Below are positions 1-6,630 of a stretch of DNA of 15,720 nt, one piece after another. The stretch covers positions 1 to 15,720 of the forward strand of contig JAQVAO010000004.1 of the NCBI GenBank assembly GCA_028690755.1. The letters run 5' to 3'. Position numbers and translations under genes: made by a program. The notes beneath the pieces are model-generated. The model saw only the letters and a program-made list of their open reading frames with translations, had not been told where the DNA came from and searched no databases. How positions within the stretch are numbered: position 1 is the stretch's first letter; every line of letters starts with the position of its first letter. This stretch comes from Patescibacteria group bacterium (GTDB lineage Bacteria; Patescibacteriota; UBA1384; XYA2-FULL-43-10; CAINNR01).

Positions 1-22
1 TGGTTGGAAAAGAAAACATCTC

Positions 23-51
23 TTGACAAATAGCATTTTTTGTACTATTGT
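23..51 (+). promoter_or_regulatory. Promoter of the acquired hydrolase gene
   Basis: A perfect TTGACA (23-28) is followed after 17 bases by TATTGT (46-51), a good sigma-70 type arrangement. Transcription would begin near 58, giving a leader of about 125 bases before the hydrolase gene. It is called from motif and spacing only. Confidence 0.55.
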
Positions 52-116
52 AAACCTCCGGATCAAAGAAAAGAGGGGTGTTTGCATTGCGAACACTGGA
101 AATAATTGGCAGTGGT

Positions 117-140
117 ACAGATCGCAACAAAGCGATCTGT
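117..140 (+). promoter_or_regulatory. Perfect hairpin in the 5' leader of the hydrolase gene
   Basis: The arms ACAGATCGC (117-125) and GCGATCTGT (132-140) are perfectly complementary around the loop AACAAA. No T-tract follows, so it is not a simple terminator. It sits about 40 bases before the start codon and could be an operator, an RNA stability element or part of a cis-regulatory RNA. Confidence 0.5.
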
Positions 141-181
141 GGTCATGGTAGGATCAGACGATTCGTAAGCTGCACAGAGAG

Positions 182-1111
182 ATGATGGGAGCCATTCCGG
201 CCTCAAGCCACAGATGGTTGATGCGAACAACAGAGAGGCTGATGGCCCGCACCCCCGACCACATAACGAAGGAATTCGAGGATCTGGCCGAGGTGACGGG
301 ATGCCCGATGATCGGTATCGCCGCCCTGAACTTTCTCGACGAATTGGCTAGACTAGCTGACCTCGGGCGCTACGTCAACCCGATGGCCTGCAGCAGCCTG
401 GGCGTCTTCCACCCATCCGAACAGCTCGCCATTGTCGGGCGTAATCTCGACTATGGGCTGCTGCTTCCGGAGCTACGAGCCGAGAGCTACCGATACCATC
501 ACCGAAACCATGGCCATGGTTATGACTACATCTCTTGGTCCTGGCCAGGGTTCGTCGGTGTAGTCACTGGCCTCAACTCCCAGGGTCTGTGGCTGGCAAC
601 CCACACCGCAAGGTCGCTACATCAGTCCGATCAAGGAGTGCCCAACGGCATTCTATATCGGATGATCATGGAGAACGCATGTGGTATAGAAGAAGCTCGG
701 GATATCATCTTCGAGAACCTACCGACCTGCGCCTCCAACTTGATGCTTGCCGACTTCCGAAGCGGCCAGGTTTCAGTCGTGGAGATTGACAACTGCTGTG
801 CTATCTTCCGCGACGACCAGATGTGCAAAGGCCGCGGCACCTATTCCGTCGCCTGCGCAAACCACTTCATCCGGCTGGAAGGTGCTATGACGCCTAACAG
901 CTACCTCCGACAGTACTACCTCGACTCGGAGGCAGCTAAGATGACCGGGGCAAAGATTGATCCGGTCGTCAGGGCGATGGCTAGCCCCGGCATCCTGAAT
1001 GATATCACTGTCTACTCGCTCGTCACCGACGGCATGACGGTGCTTGAACAGATCGGTGACGGCATCGAGTCCGACGAAACTCGCTACGAAGACTCGTCGC
1101 TAGAGATCTAG
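182..1111 (+). CDS. C45-family / acyl-CoA:6-APA acyltransferase-like Ntn hydrolase
   Basis: Predicted amide-bond hydrolase or acyltransferase of the N-terminal-nucleophile superfamily (C45, choloylglycine hydrolase, NAAA relatives). Cys70 in ACSSLG is the likely nucleophile, freed by self-cleavage after residue 69. It is followed by GRNLDY (86-91) with the usual Arg and Asp, GLNSQGLWLATHT (130-142), NLP..ASNLMLAD (179-191) and ANHF (226-229), matching the family order. At 309 residues it is a usual size. No signal peptide is evident, so it is probably cytoplasmic. ATG at 182 or 185 can serve; only a weak AGAGAG precedes them. Its GC content and CGC/CTC/GCC-rich codons stand out sharply from every neighbour, and it has its own promoter and terminator, which suggests recent horizontal gain. 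The substrate (penicillin, acyl-homoserine lactone, bile-salt or lipid amide) cannot be read from sequence. Confidence 0.8.
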   Translation: MMGAIPASSHRWLMRTTERLMARTPDHITKEFEDLAEVTGCPMIGIAALNFLDELARLADLGRYVNPMACSSLGVFHPSEQLAIVGRNLDYGLLLPELRAESYRYHHRNHGHGYDYISWSWPGFVGVVTGLNSQGLWLATHTARSLHQSDQGVPNGILYRMIMENACGIEEARDIIFENLPTCASNLMLADFRSGQVSVVEIDNCCAIFRDDQMCKGRGTYSVACANHFIRLEGAMTPNSYLRQYYLDSEAAKMTGAKIDPVVRAMASPGILNDITVYSLVTDGMTVLEQIGDGIESDETRYEDSSLEI

Positions 1112-1116
1112 CCCCC

Positions 1117-1143
1117 ATCCCTGACTACGGTCGGGGATTTTTT
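1117..1143 (+). terminator. Intrinsic terminator of the hydrolase gene
   Basis: ATCCCTGAC (1117-1125) pairs with GTCGGGGAT (1130-1138) around TACG, with one G-T wobble, and runs directly into six T residues (1138-1143). It begins only five bases after the stop codon, closing the cassette. Confidence 0.85.
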
Positions 1144-1161
1144 CATTTAAAATTTTTGTTA

Positions 1162-1180
1162 TATAATCAGTCAAAAGGAG
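1162..1180 (+). promoter_or_regulatory. -10 box and ribosome binding site of the tandem-domain gene
   Basis: TATAAT at 1162-1167 is a perfect -10; no good -35 is seen. The expected start of transcription (about 1174) falls on AAGGAG (1175-1180), four bases before the ATG, so the leader would be only about ten bases, nearly all of it the ribosome binding site. Confidence 0.5.
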
Positions 1181-1184
1181 TAAT

Positions 1185-2171
1185 ATGGGTTTTGAAACCG
1201 AGTCTTATATACCAAAAATTGAATTACCAGATGTTAAAGACGAGCGCCTAAAAATAAAAAACTATGGCCTTTTAGGTGTTTTTACTACTTCACTCGAAAG
1301 AGCAAGAGTCAGCGATGAACCAGATGAAAATGATTTCATTGCGGCAATGAAATCAGATGATGAGCCCAATCTCGTTGACGGTCAGGTCATCACCCAGAGT
1401 GATAATTTATTGCTTCATCTGGATGTTCCCCCTAGAAAAGTAGAGAGCCCGAGAGAGTTTATGTCAGATGTTTCTCGTTCAATTGATATGATTGCCGGCT
1501 ACTGTCAGGCGTTCCCGGAATTACGCTACATTTATGGCACAAGCTATCTGTCAAAATATGCCGAAAGATATGGTTTTGAGACCGAAGATTTACCACCTGA
1601 TTCACTCAAAGCCCAAGTTAGTCTGGAATTGTATCGTGAAGCCAAAGGCGAAGAGAAAGCAAAAGAAGCACCAGCACCAAAGTTAGCCTATATCACACCG
1701 GAATCTCTTCTGGAGCACACCGAGTCTGTTCGTTCGGTAGAAGATGAGACAAGTAGATCTTTGGGAATATTCACAGTCACACATCAAAGGCTGTCCAAAA
1801 AAGAAAAAACCCTGGAGCAGACAACACCAGAAGAGATGAAAAATTACTGTGTAGGCAACGCTCTACGAATTGAGATTGGTGATGGCGATGAAAAATCTTT
1901 GAAACGATCGCTTGATATGTTAGTCGGCTATATTAAAGCTTTTCCCTCAATACAGGATGTTTATATAATAAACCCTGGTGAATTTACAGCGTTTTTTGAA
2001 GAAATCGGCTTCGGCAGACTTGATTCAGAGGACTGCCCGGTCTTTGACGGTCGGACGCAAATGCTCGAACAAGGTGGGGAAATTGGGGCTTCAAAATTCG
2101 AACTGCTAGACTTTGGAGTAAAATCCAGTGACACTATTAGACCGATTGACCGAAGGAAAATGGTCGCATAA
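1185..2171 (+). CDS. Protein of unknown function with two diverged copies of one domain
   Basis: Family not recognised. The 328-residue soluble protein contains an internal duplication. Residues about 28-135 and 192-280 align: LGVFTTS with LGIFTVT, LLLHLDV with LRIEIGD, SIDMIAGYCQAFPELRYIYG with SLDMLVGYIKAFPSIQDVYI, and AERYGF with FEEIGF. A charged, Ala/Pro/Lys-rich linker (about 150-165) separates them. The end of each copy (helix, FP, strand, then aromatic-x-x-x-GF) resembles the last part of a GNAT acyltransferase fold, but no acetyl-CoA loop is evident, so that is a weak hint. AAGGAG precedes the ATG. It lies between an acquired gene and a convergent membrane gene only four bases away. 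Confidence 0.75.
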   Translation: MGFETESYIPKIELPDVKDERLKIKNYGLLGVFTTSLERARVSDEPDENDFIAAMKSDDEPNLVDGQVITQSDNLLLHLDVPPRKVESPREFMSDVSRSIDMIAGYCQAFPELRYIYGTSYLSKYAERYGFETEDLPPDSLKAQVSLELYREAKGEEKAKEAPAPKLAYITPESLLEHTESVRSVEDETSRSLGIFTVTHQRLSKKEKTLEQTTPEEMKNYCVGNALRIEIGDGDEKSLKRSLDMLVGYIKAFPSIQDVYIINPGEFTAFFEEIGFGRLDSEDCPVFDGRTQMLEQGGEIGASKFELLDFGVKSSDTIRPIDRRKMVA

Positions 2172-2175
2172 AGAA

Positions 2176-2667
2176 CTATTTGGTGCTGATATTTTTTGTA
2201 ATCTCTTGCTGAATACTATAGGGGTCAGGAATGTTTCTGATTGTTAGCTGACTTTCCTTGCCGGCAGTCAAAATATTTATCTCCCCAATATTAAAAGTCG
2301 TGCCAATCATTCCAGAGGTTGAATTTGTCACCTCCTGGATTTTGGCGTAATCCGTTTCAGTAATTACCCGATTAAAAAACCCTCTCTGATCAACATTTAT
2401 CACCCGCTGATTAGTGACCAAACAAAAACTGTTGGAATAGATAAAAGAGATTTTGAAAATCAGAGAGAAAATAATCAGAATTAGCACTGTGACGACTATA
2501 TAAAAAATGTCGCTGAGACCCCAAAATATCAAAGCTAAAACAATAAAGGCCAGGGCAATTGTCGATTGAAGAAGTGGCCAGAAAAAAACTATTGGGTGGC
2601 GGCGGACAACAAGTCGTACCTCTTCATCAGGTCGCTGGCCACGAAATGTAAAATTCGAATCATTCAT
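2176..2667 (-). CDS. Membrane protein with bacterial PH-like (bPH2) domain
   Basis: A short cytoplasmic N-terminus is followed by two transmembrane helices (about 27-49 and 53-73). A PH-like domain of the YdbS/bPH2 type occupies about 80-155: TNQRVI, IQEVTNS, FNIGEINILTAG and a final helix beginning IPDPYSIQQEI. Such proteins are common in CPR genomes, but their ligand and role are unknown; membrane association and lipid or protein binding are inferred. No Shine-Dalgarno sequence precedes the ATG. Instead an extended -10 ends six bases upstream, so the mRNA is probably leaderless. The gene follows the wecA/tagO-type operon but appears to have its own promoter. Confidence 0.8.
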   Translation of the reverse strand: MNDSNFTFRGQRPDEEVRLVVRRHPIVFFWPLLQSTIALAFIVLALIFWGLSDIFYIVVTVLILIIFSLIFKISFIYSNSFCLVTNQRVINVDQRGFFNRVITETDYAKIQEVTNSTSGMIGTTFNIGEINILTAGKESQLTIRNIPDPYSIQQEITKNISTK

Positions 2668-2673
2668 GAATTT

Positions 2674-2682
2674 ATTATATCA
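2674..2682 (-). promoter_or_regulatory. Extended -10 giving a leaderless PH-domain gene
   Basis: Read on the minus strand this is TGATATAAT, a perfect extended -10 (TGnTATAAT), with six bases to the ATG at 2667. Transcription should start at or next to the start codon. Confidence 0.55.
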
Positions 2683-2686
2683 ATAA

Positions 2687-2791
2687 CTAGCTCATGAGTC
2701 CCATCATCGGCATCACGGTGAAAAGTAGCATCAAAGCTAAAAGAATCCAAAAAACGATTTTAATCCATTTTTTGTCTTTATCGCCGTACAC
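2687..2791 (-). CDS. 34-residue single-pass membrane peptide, unknown function
   Basis: A small uncalled gene with GTG start at 2791 and TAG at 2689-2687. The product begins MYGDKDKKWIKI and continues into one hydrophobic helix (about residues 12-27, VFWILLALMLLFTV), ending MPMMGLMS. AAGGAG lies five bases before the GTG. The reading frame overlaps the end of the preceding phosphoglycosyl transferase by 14 bases, which is typical of translational coupling. An in-frame ATG at 2815 would add eight residues (MRLKKGEI) but has no close ribosome binding site. The charge pattern suggests a cytoplasmic N-terminus with the C-terminus outside. It may be an accessory subunit of the enzyme encoded just upstream; this is inference from position. 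Confidence 0.55.
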   Translation of the reverse strand: MYGDKDKKWIKIVFWILLALMLLFTVMPMMGLMS

Positions 2792-3872
2792 GATTTCTCC
2801 TTTTTTTAATCTCATTTAGAACAATGATCAAAGCTCCGACAAAAAGTACAAGAAGGGTCGAGGCAATGATTTTATTTAATGTCGTCGAACGCAGAGCAAC
2901 CCAGCCAAAAAGTGCAGCAATTAAATACATCGAAATCACCGCTTGACGGACAGAGAAGCCGGCAGCTAAAAAACGGTGGTGAAGATGGGTTTTGTCTGGT
3001 GTAGTCAGTGGATTTTTACCTCGAAGGACCCGAGCAGCAGCGACAATCAGGCCGTCAACGATTGCAAACCCTAGGACCAGGAAAGCTGTTGCTAATTTTC
3101 CGCCCGATATCAGAGGAAGAACTCCGAGCATCAGGCCCAGAAACATACTGCCCGAGTCCCCCATAAAAATCTTTGCTGGATGGAAATTCCAGACCAGAAA
3201 TCCAAAAACTGAGCCAGCAAGAATTATGGCTATCATTGCGACGGCACCTTGACCAACGATAAGACTGAGCAAAAAAAGCGTAATCGCGGCGATACCAGAA
3301 ACCCCAGCCGCCAAACCATCAACACCATCGATAAAATTCACAACATTCATCATACCCACGAGCCAAACAAGGGTCAAAATATCGGACCATAGCGAGAAAT
3401 GATAAACAGTACCAAAAATATTTAGTGGCACATAAACACTATTTAGATTGATCGCTGCCCCAAAAGGATTGGGAAAATGATCGATACCAATCCCCGAGGC
3501 AACAATAATTGCGACGGCGATAATTTGAGCCAGAAGCTTTGTTGGCGCCGAAAGACCACGAAGATCATCGACAAGCATTACGCTGACAATTATCAATGAT
3601 GCCAGCCAAATGCTAACAATTTTTTTGTCAATTCCAAACCAATACCCATCGGAAATATTGGCGCTCGGATTCATCAGAATAAAATAAGTTGTAGTCACGA
3701 TCAAAAAGGCAGCAAAAATCGCTAGCCCTCCAATTCTTGGTAGGGGTTTTTTATGAGAATCTCGGGATCTGGGAGCGACAACCAATCCGCGCCTTAGAGC
3801 AAAAACACGGATTGCTCCGGTCAAACCAACTGCAAGCAGTAGCGATAAGACGAACAAACTAACATAGATCAT
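2778..3872 (-). CDS. WecA/TagO-type polyprenyl-phosphate sugar-1-phosphate transferase (glycosyltransferase family 4)
   Basis: Integral membrane enzyme that moves a sugar-1-phosphate from a UDP-sugar onto undecaprenyl phosphate, the first lipid-linked step of envelope glycan synthesis. Ordered family motifs are present: SHKKPLPRIGGLAIF (39-53), VDDLRGLSAPTK (101-112) with the Asp pair, NFIDGVDGLAAG (179-190), FHPAKIFMGDSGS (230-242) and THLHHRF (295-301). The HxHH motif followed by GFS points to the WecA/TagO branch rather than MraY. About ten hydrophobic helices are spread over 364 residues, a normal length. AGAGG lies five bases before the ATG. The gene follows ndk by 24 bases and overlaps the small membrane peptide, so they are probably co-transcribed. 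The sugar is unknown. Confidence 0.88.
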   Translation of the reverse strand: MIYVSLFVLSLLLAVGLTGAIRVFALRRGLVVAPRSRDSHKKPLPRIGGLAIFAAFLIVTTTYFILMNPSANISDGYWFGIDKKIVSIWLASLIIVSVMLVDDLRGLSAPTKLLAQIIAVAIIVASGIGIDHFPNPFGAAINLNSVYVPLNIFGTVYHFSLWSDILTLVWLVGMMNVVNFIDGVDGLAAGVSGIAAITLFLLSLIVGQGAVAMIAIILAGSVFGFLVWNFHPAKIFMGDSGSMFLGLMLGVLPLISGGKLATAFLVLGFAIVDGLIVAAARVLRGKNPLTTPDKTHLHHRFLAAGFSVRQAVISMYLIAALFGWVALRSTTLNKIIASTLLVLFVGALIIVLNEIKKRRNRVRR

Positions 3873-3896
3873 GTTGCCTCTTTAATAATCAAAAAA

Positions 3897-4505
3897 CTAA
3901 CTCTTTTTGACCTTGCCCCAATCTTTCATGTAAAAAACGCTCTCCAAAACTAGATCGTAGCCAAGAATCTCCTCCGGTTTAAACCAGATTGAAATTTCTC
4001 TTTCCGCCTCTTCAACAGAACCAGAAGCATGAACCAGAGATTGAATCGCTCTTCCGGTTTCATCGGACATCTCATAAGAATCAGAGCTGTAATCGCCACG
4101 GATCGAACCAATATCAGCCGTCAAGGGATTAGTCGAGCCGGCAGTTTTCCTGCCAAGGGCAACGGCGTGAGGACCTTCCCAAATCATCGCCAAAACCGGT
4201 CGGTCACAAAGACTATCCATCAAAAGCTCTCTGGTTCTTTTCCCATATTCAATTGGTGTCAAGAGATCTTTGACACCCTTATCTTTGTAGTTGTTGTAGG
4301 TGTTGGTGCCCGAAGAGATGTACCAAGCCTCATCGTCAGCGTAGTGTTCACCTATTAGTTTGGCATCAGGAGCAAGCATTTTACAAGCTATCATCTTTAA
4401 GCCCCGCCTCTCAAACTTGTTAATCAATTCGCCCATCAAGTGACGCTGGATTGATTCCGGCTTAATGATAATTAAGGTTCTCTCTGGTTTGAATTTTCTT
4501 TCCAT
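3897..4505 (-). CDS. ndk: Nucleoside diphosphate kinase with a large internal insertion
   Basis: Transfers the gamma-phosphate of a nucleoside triphosphate to a nucleoside diphosphate through a phospho-histidine. IIIKPESIQR (12-21) is the opening strand and Lys. RPVLAMIWEG (102-111), GRKTAGSTNP (118-127) and IGSIRGDY (132-139) are the nucleotide site, and LVHASGSVEEAE (157-168) carries the catalytic His159. The product is 202 residues against about 140-150 for usual bacterial enzymes; the excess lies at about 58-100 and in the C-terminal tail. Two conserved positions next to the active His differ from the usual N-x-x-H-(G/A)-S-D: Ser156 and Gly162. GGAG precedes the ATG. It sits 14 bases after the M16 peptidase gene. 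Confidence 0.9.
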   Translation of the reverse strand: MERKFKPERTLIIIKPESIQRHLMGELINKFERRGLKMIACKMLAPDAKLIGEHYADDEAWYISSGTNTYNNYKDKGVKDLLTPIEYGKRTRELLMDSLCDRPVLAMIWEGPHAVALGRKTAGSTNPLTADIGSIRGDYSSDSYEMSDETGRAIQSLVHASGSVEEAEREISIWFKPEEILGYDLVLESVFYMKDWGKVKKS

Positions 4506-4519
4506 CTATCTCCTTCAAT

Positions 4520-5788
4520 TTAATTATTAAGTAATTTTTCAATTTTGGGACGCATTTTTTCCTTTGCGATCACTCCGACTGACATATTATCAAAATCAAA
4601 ATATTTATCTGCAACCGCCAGAACATCTACCAATTTTATTTTAGCAATTTTTTCCATCGTCTCGGAGATCAGCTCTATTTTTTTCTGATAGAAAAATCTA
4701 GTTAAATAATAGTCACCAAGCTCATAAGAATCTTCAAAAGAAAGTTTCATCTGACCGAGAAGAAAAGTTTTAGCCTTCTTGAGCTCATCTTCAGTAATAT
4801 CAATCCGCGCTCTTTTATATTCACCGATTATCGCTTCGAGGGCCTGAGTGGCTTTTTCATCGGCAACACCAGCCACAGTCATTAGAGATCCTGAGTCAGA
4901 ACCAGAGGACTGAAAACTCCGGACATCATAGGCCAATCCTTTTTTTTCACGAATTTCTGTAAACATTCTTGAGCTCATATTGCCACCCAATATAACCATA
5001 AGAAGCTTGACGACCAATCGATCAGAACTTGAGTAATCCGGACCCAAAAAACCAACCGCTAAATTTGTTTGCTGGCTATCTTTCGCAAAAAATTCCAGTC
5101 TTTTGGGTTTATATTTGAACTGCTCAACAGCGCTAGATCTGGCGTTTTTAAAAATAAATTTGTCCTCGATTAATTTGACTAAACCCTCCTCCGATCGACC
5201 GGAGAAATTTCCGGCAAGACAGATGTAGGAATTTTCAGCAAAATAATGTTTATTATAAAAATCCAGCACATCTTGTCGCTTAATACCTGATATTGTCTTA
5301 ACCGTCCCGCCGGTATAGCGAGCGAGCGGGGTCCCAGAAAACAGAGCTTGGTCGAAAACCTGAAAAATGTAGCTCGAAGGTATATCGGAGCGCATTTTTA
5401 TCTCCTCGATTACCACCTTTTTCTCTTTTTCGATCTCCGATTCAGCAAACAAACTTTCGGTCAGCATGTCAGAAAAAATATCAACAACCTTGTCCAAATG
5501 CTCCGAAGCAGCTTTGATATGATAATTTGTATATTCTTCAGTTGGGTGGGCATTGACGTCAGCACCTATGGCATCAATCTCTTTCGCAATATCTAGCGAG
5601 CTAGGGCGGCGCTTTGTCCCATCAAAAATTAGATGTTCCAAAAAATGAGTCATGCCTATTTGGCTCTCGTCTTCATAGCGAGAACCAGCACCGACATTAA
5701 CAATCAGGCTCACCGTCTCTGTTCCTTCGACAGGTACAAGAATCAATTTCAGACCATTTTTTATTTTTTTAACAACCGGATTATGCAT
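4520..5788 (-). CDS. M16-family zinc metallopeptidase (processing-peptidase/PqqL-like)
   Basis: Zinc endopeptidase of the pitrilysin family. The inverted zinc motif HFLEH is at 48-52 (His48, Glu51, His52), and the third ligand is Glu128 in VVIEEI, at the expected 76-residue distance. The second domain carries the usual inactive-half features, including GGNMSSRMFTEIREKKGLAYDV. The length of 422 residues matches single-chain bacterial M16B proteins, which usually dimerise. No signal peptide is present, so it is probably cytoplasmic; the substrate is unknown. It heads the run M16-ndk-glycosyltransferase. No Shine-Dalgarno sequence is seen; on the minus strand TAGAAT ends seven bases before the ATG, so the message may be leaderless. 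Confidence 0.88.
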   Translation of the reverse strand: MHNPVVKKIKNGLKLILVPVEGTETVSLIVNVGAGSRYEDESQIGMTHFLEHLIFDGTKRRPSSLDIAKEIDAIGADVNAHPTEEYTNYHIKAASEHLDKVVDIFSDMLTESLFAESEIEKEKKVVIEEIKMRSDIPSSYIFQVFDQALFSGTPLARYTGGTVKTISGIKRQDVLDFYNKHYFAENSYICLAGNFSGRSEEGLVKLIEDKFIFKNARSSAVEQFKYKPKRLEFFAKDSQQTNLAVGFLGPDYSSSDRLVVKLLMVILGGNMSSRMFTEIREKKGLAYDVRSFQSSGSDSGSLMTVAGVADEKATQALEAIIGEYKRARIDITEDELKKAKTFLLGQMKLSFEDSYELGDYYLTRFFYQKKIELISETMEKIAKIKLVDVLAVADKYFDFDNMSVGVIAKEKMRPKIEKLLNN

Positions 5789-5835
5789 TTTATAAATTCT
5801 AAATTTATTTAGCTTGACTCGAGAAATTAGTAATG

Positions 5836-5911
5836 TGGTACCCTCGGCAGGAATTGAACCTGCGACCTTCTGGACCGCAACCAGACGCTCTATCCACTGA
5901 GCTACGAGGGC
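5836..5911 (-). tRNA. tRNA-Arg, anticodon GCG
   Basis: A complete cloverleaf on the minus strand. The acceptor GCCCTCG pairs with CGAGGGT (first pair G-U), the D arm begins GCTCAGTGGATAGAGC, the anticodon stem TCTGG/CCAGA encloses TTGCGGT, and the T arm GCAGG-TTCAATT-CCTGC is regular. Discriminator A and an encoded CCA follow. The anticodon GCG reads CGC and CGU. Most bacteria use ACG (inosine-modified) for this box, so the G34 form is notable. Confidence 0.95.
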
Positions 5912-5943
5912 AAAACTAGAAACTTAAATCTTCTATAGATTGT

Positions 5944-6441
5944 TCAGAACTTGATCCAGCGATTAATCGTATCGGTGATATCCTCTCCCCGCTCCTCTTC
6001 TTCTGGCAAATGTTTAGATAAAAAAAGTTTTATCTGCTCAACATTTTCCTCTTCAACTGGCATTTCAACTGGCAGGCTGAAGCGCTTTGCCTGTTCAAAT
6101 CGGAGCATAATTCTCTGCTCATACGGGAAAATCCAAAATGATTTAAATTGATCGAAAGTATAAACTCGGCTATCTATTGTCACGCCTTGATCATAAATAG
6201 CGTAATTCTTTTTGCTGCCCTGTGATCTTGATTGGCTATACATAGCAAATGCGGCAGCGACGACCACGGCAGCGGCCAGCCACAGCTTCATCCAAATAAA
6301 CGCTCCGACCAGAATAACTGCGATTAATATTAAATAAGTAAACCAGCTACTATTCTTTTTGCCACTCTGAAAATCAGTCGCTTGCCAGTAAAACACCGGC
6401 TTGTCAGCAGGAGTAATTTTTGCTTCGTCTTTCTTAGCCAT
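5944..6441 (-). CDS. Two-helix membrane protein of unknown function
   Basis: No named family is recognised. The 165-residue protein has a Lys-rich cytoplasmic N-terminus. A conserved-looking FYWQATDF (17-24) precedes two transmembrane helices (about 33-51 and 53-68). A soluble domain of about 95 residues follows, with alternating strands (YAIYDQGVTID, YTFDQFKSFWIF, RIMLRF) and a final acidic helix ending DTINRWIKF. The topology (helical hairpin followed by a beta domain) resembles membrane PH-like/DUF proteins common in CPR genomes. GGAGGG lies about four bases before the ATG. It lies between tRNA genes on the same strand. Confidence 0.7.
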   Translation of the reverse strand: MAKKDEAKITPADKPVFYWQATDFQSGKKNSSWFTYLILIAVILVGAFIWMKLWLAAAVVVAAAFAMYSQSRSQGSKKNYAIYDQGVTIDSRVYTFDQFKSFWIFPYEQRIMLRFEQAKRFSLPVEMPVEEENVEQIKLFLSKHLPEEEERGEDITDTINRWIKF

Positions 6442-6488
6442 TTCCCTCCTTAAATTATTGTGGACCGCGTAATAATTAACTTAAACAA

Positions 6489-6593
6489 TGGCGGAAGGTG
6501 TGAGATTCGGTCACATATATTCGCCTGCTGGCGAATTTCGCGACCCCGCCTCGCCCCCAGCCGGGGCTGCGACTTTCGAATCCGCTATCTTCC
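6489..6593 (-). other. tRNA-Ser-like palindromic element (decayed tRNA copy or tRNA mimic)
   Basis: Read on the minus strand, the element ends in a near copy of the 3' end of the adjacent tRNA-Ser(GCU): the last 21 bases including GCCA differ at one position. Its 5' end GGAAGAT pairs with ACCTTCC at six of seven positions, like an acceptor stem. TGTGA-CCGAATC-TCACA forms a five-pair T-arm-like hairpin, but the loop lacks the usual TTC. The middle is not a normal tRNA: a perfect ATTCGCC/GGCGAAT hairpin (6518-6535) and a GC-rich stem with CCCCG/CGGGG pairs (about 6536-6576). No regular D arm or anticodon arm is seen. It may be a degenerate gene, a dispersed palindromic repeat inserted into a tRNA copy, or a structured RNA using tRNA-like ends. 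Open reading frames here are spurious. Confidence 0.5.
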
Positions 6594-6630
6594 AGAAATC
6601 ACCAGCCAATTCTTGGCTGCTGGTTTCTGG
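6592..6630. repeat. 18-bp near-perfect inverted repeat joining tRNA-Ser to the tRNA-like element
   Basis: CCAGAAATCACCAGCCAA (6592-6609) and TTGGCTGCTGGTTTCTGG (6613-6630) pair with only two mismatches across a three-base loop. The right arm includes the CCA end of tRNA-Ser(GCU) and the left arm touches the first bases of the tRNA-like element. It could be a processing site or a terminator-like hairpin without T-tract. Confidence 0.6.

Noticed and set aside
631..840. Minus-strand frame within the hydrolase gene
   Set aside because: Shadow of a strongly supported gene whose GC-rich codons reduce antisense stops.
2778..3872. MraY (peptidoglycan lipid I synthase)
   Set aside because: The THLHHRF motif and lack of other MraY-specific features favour the WecA/TagO branch.
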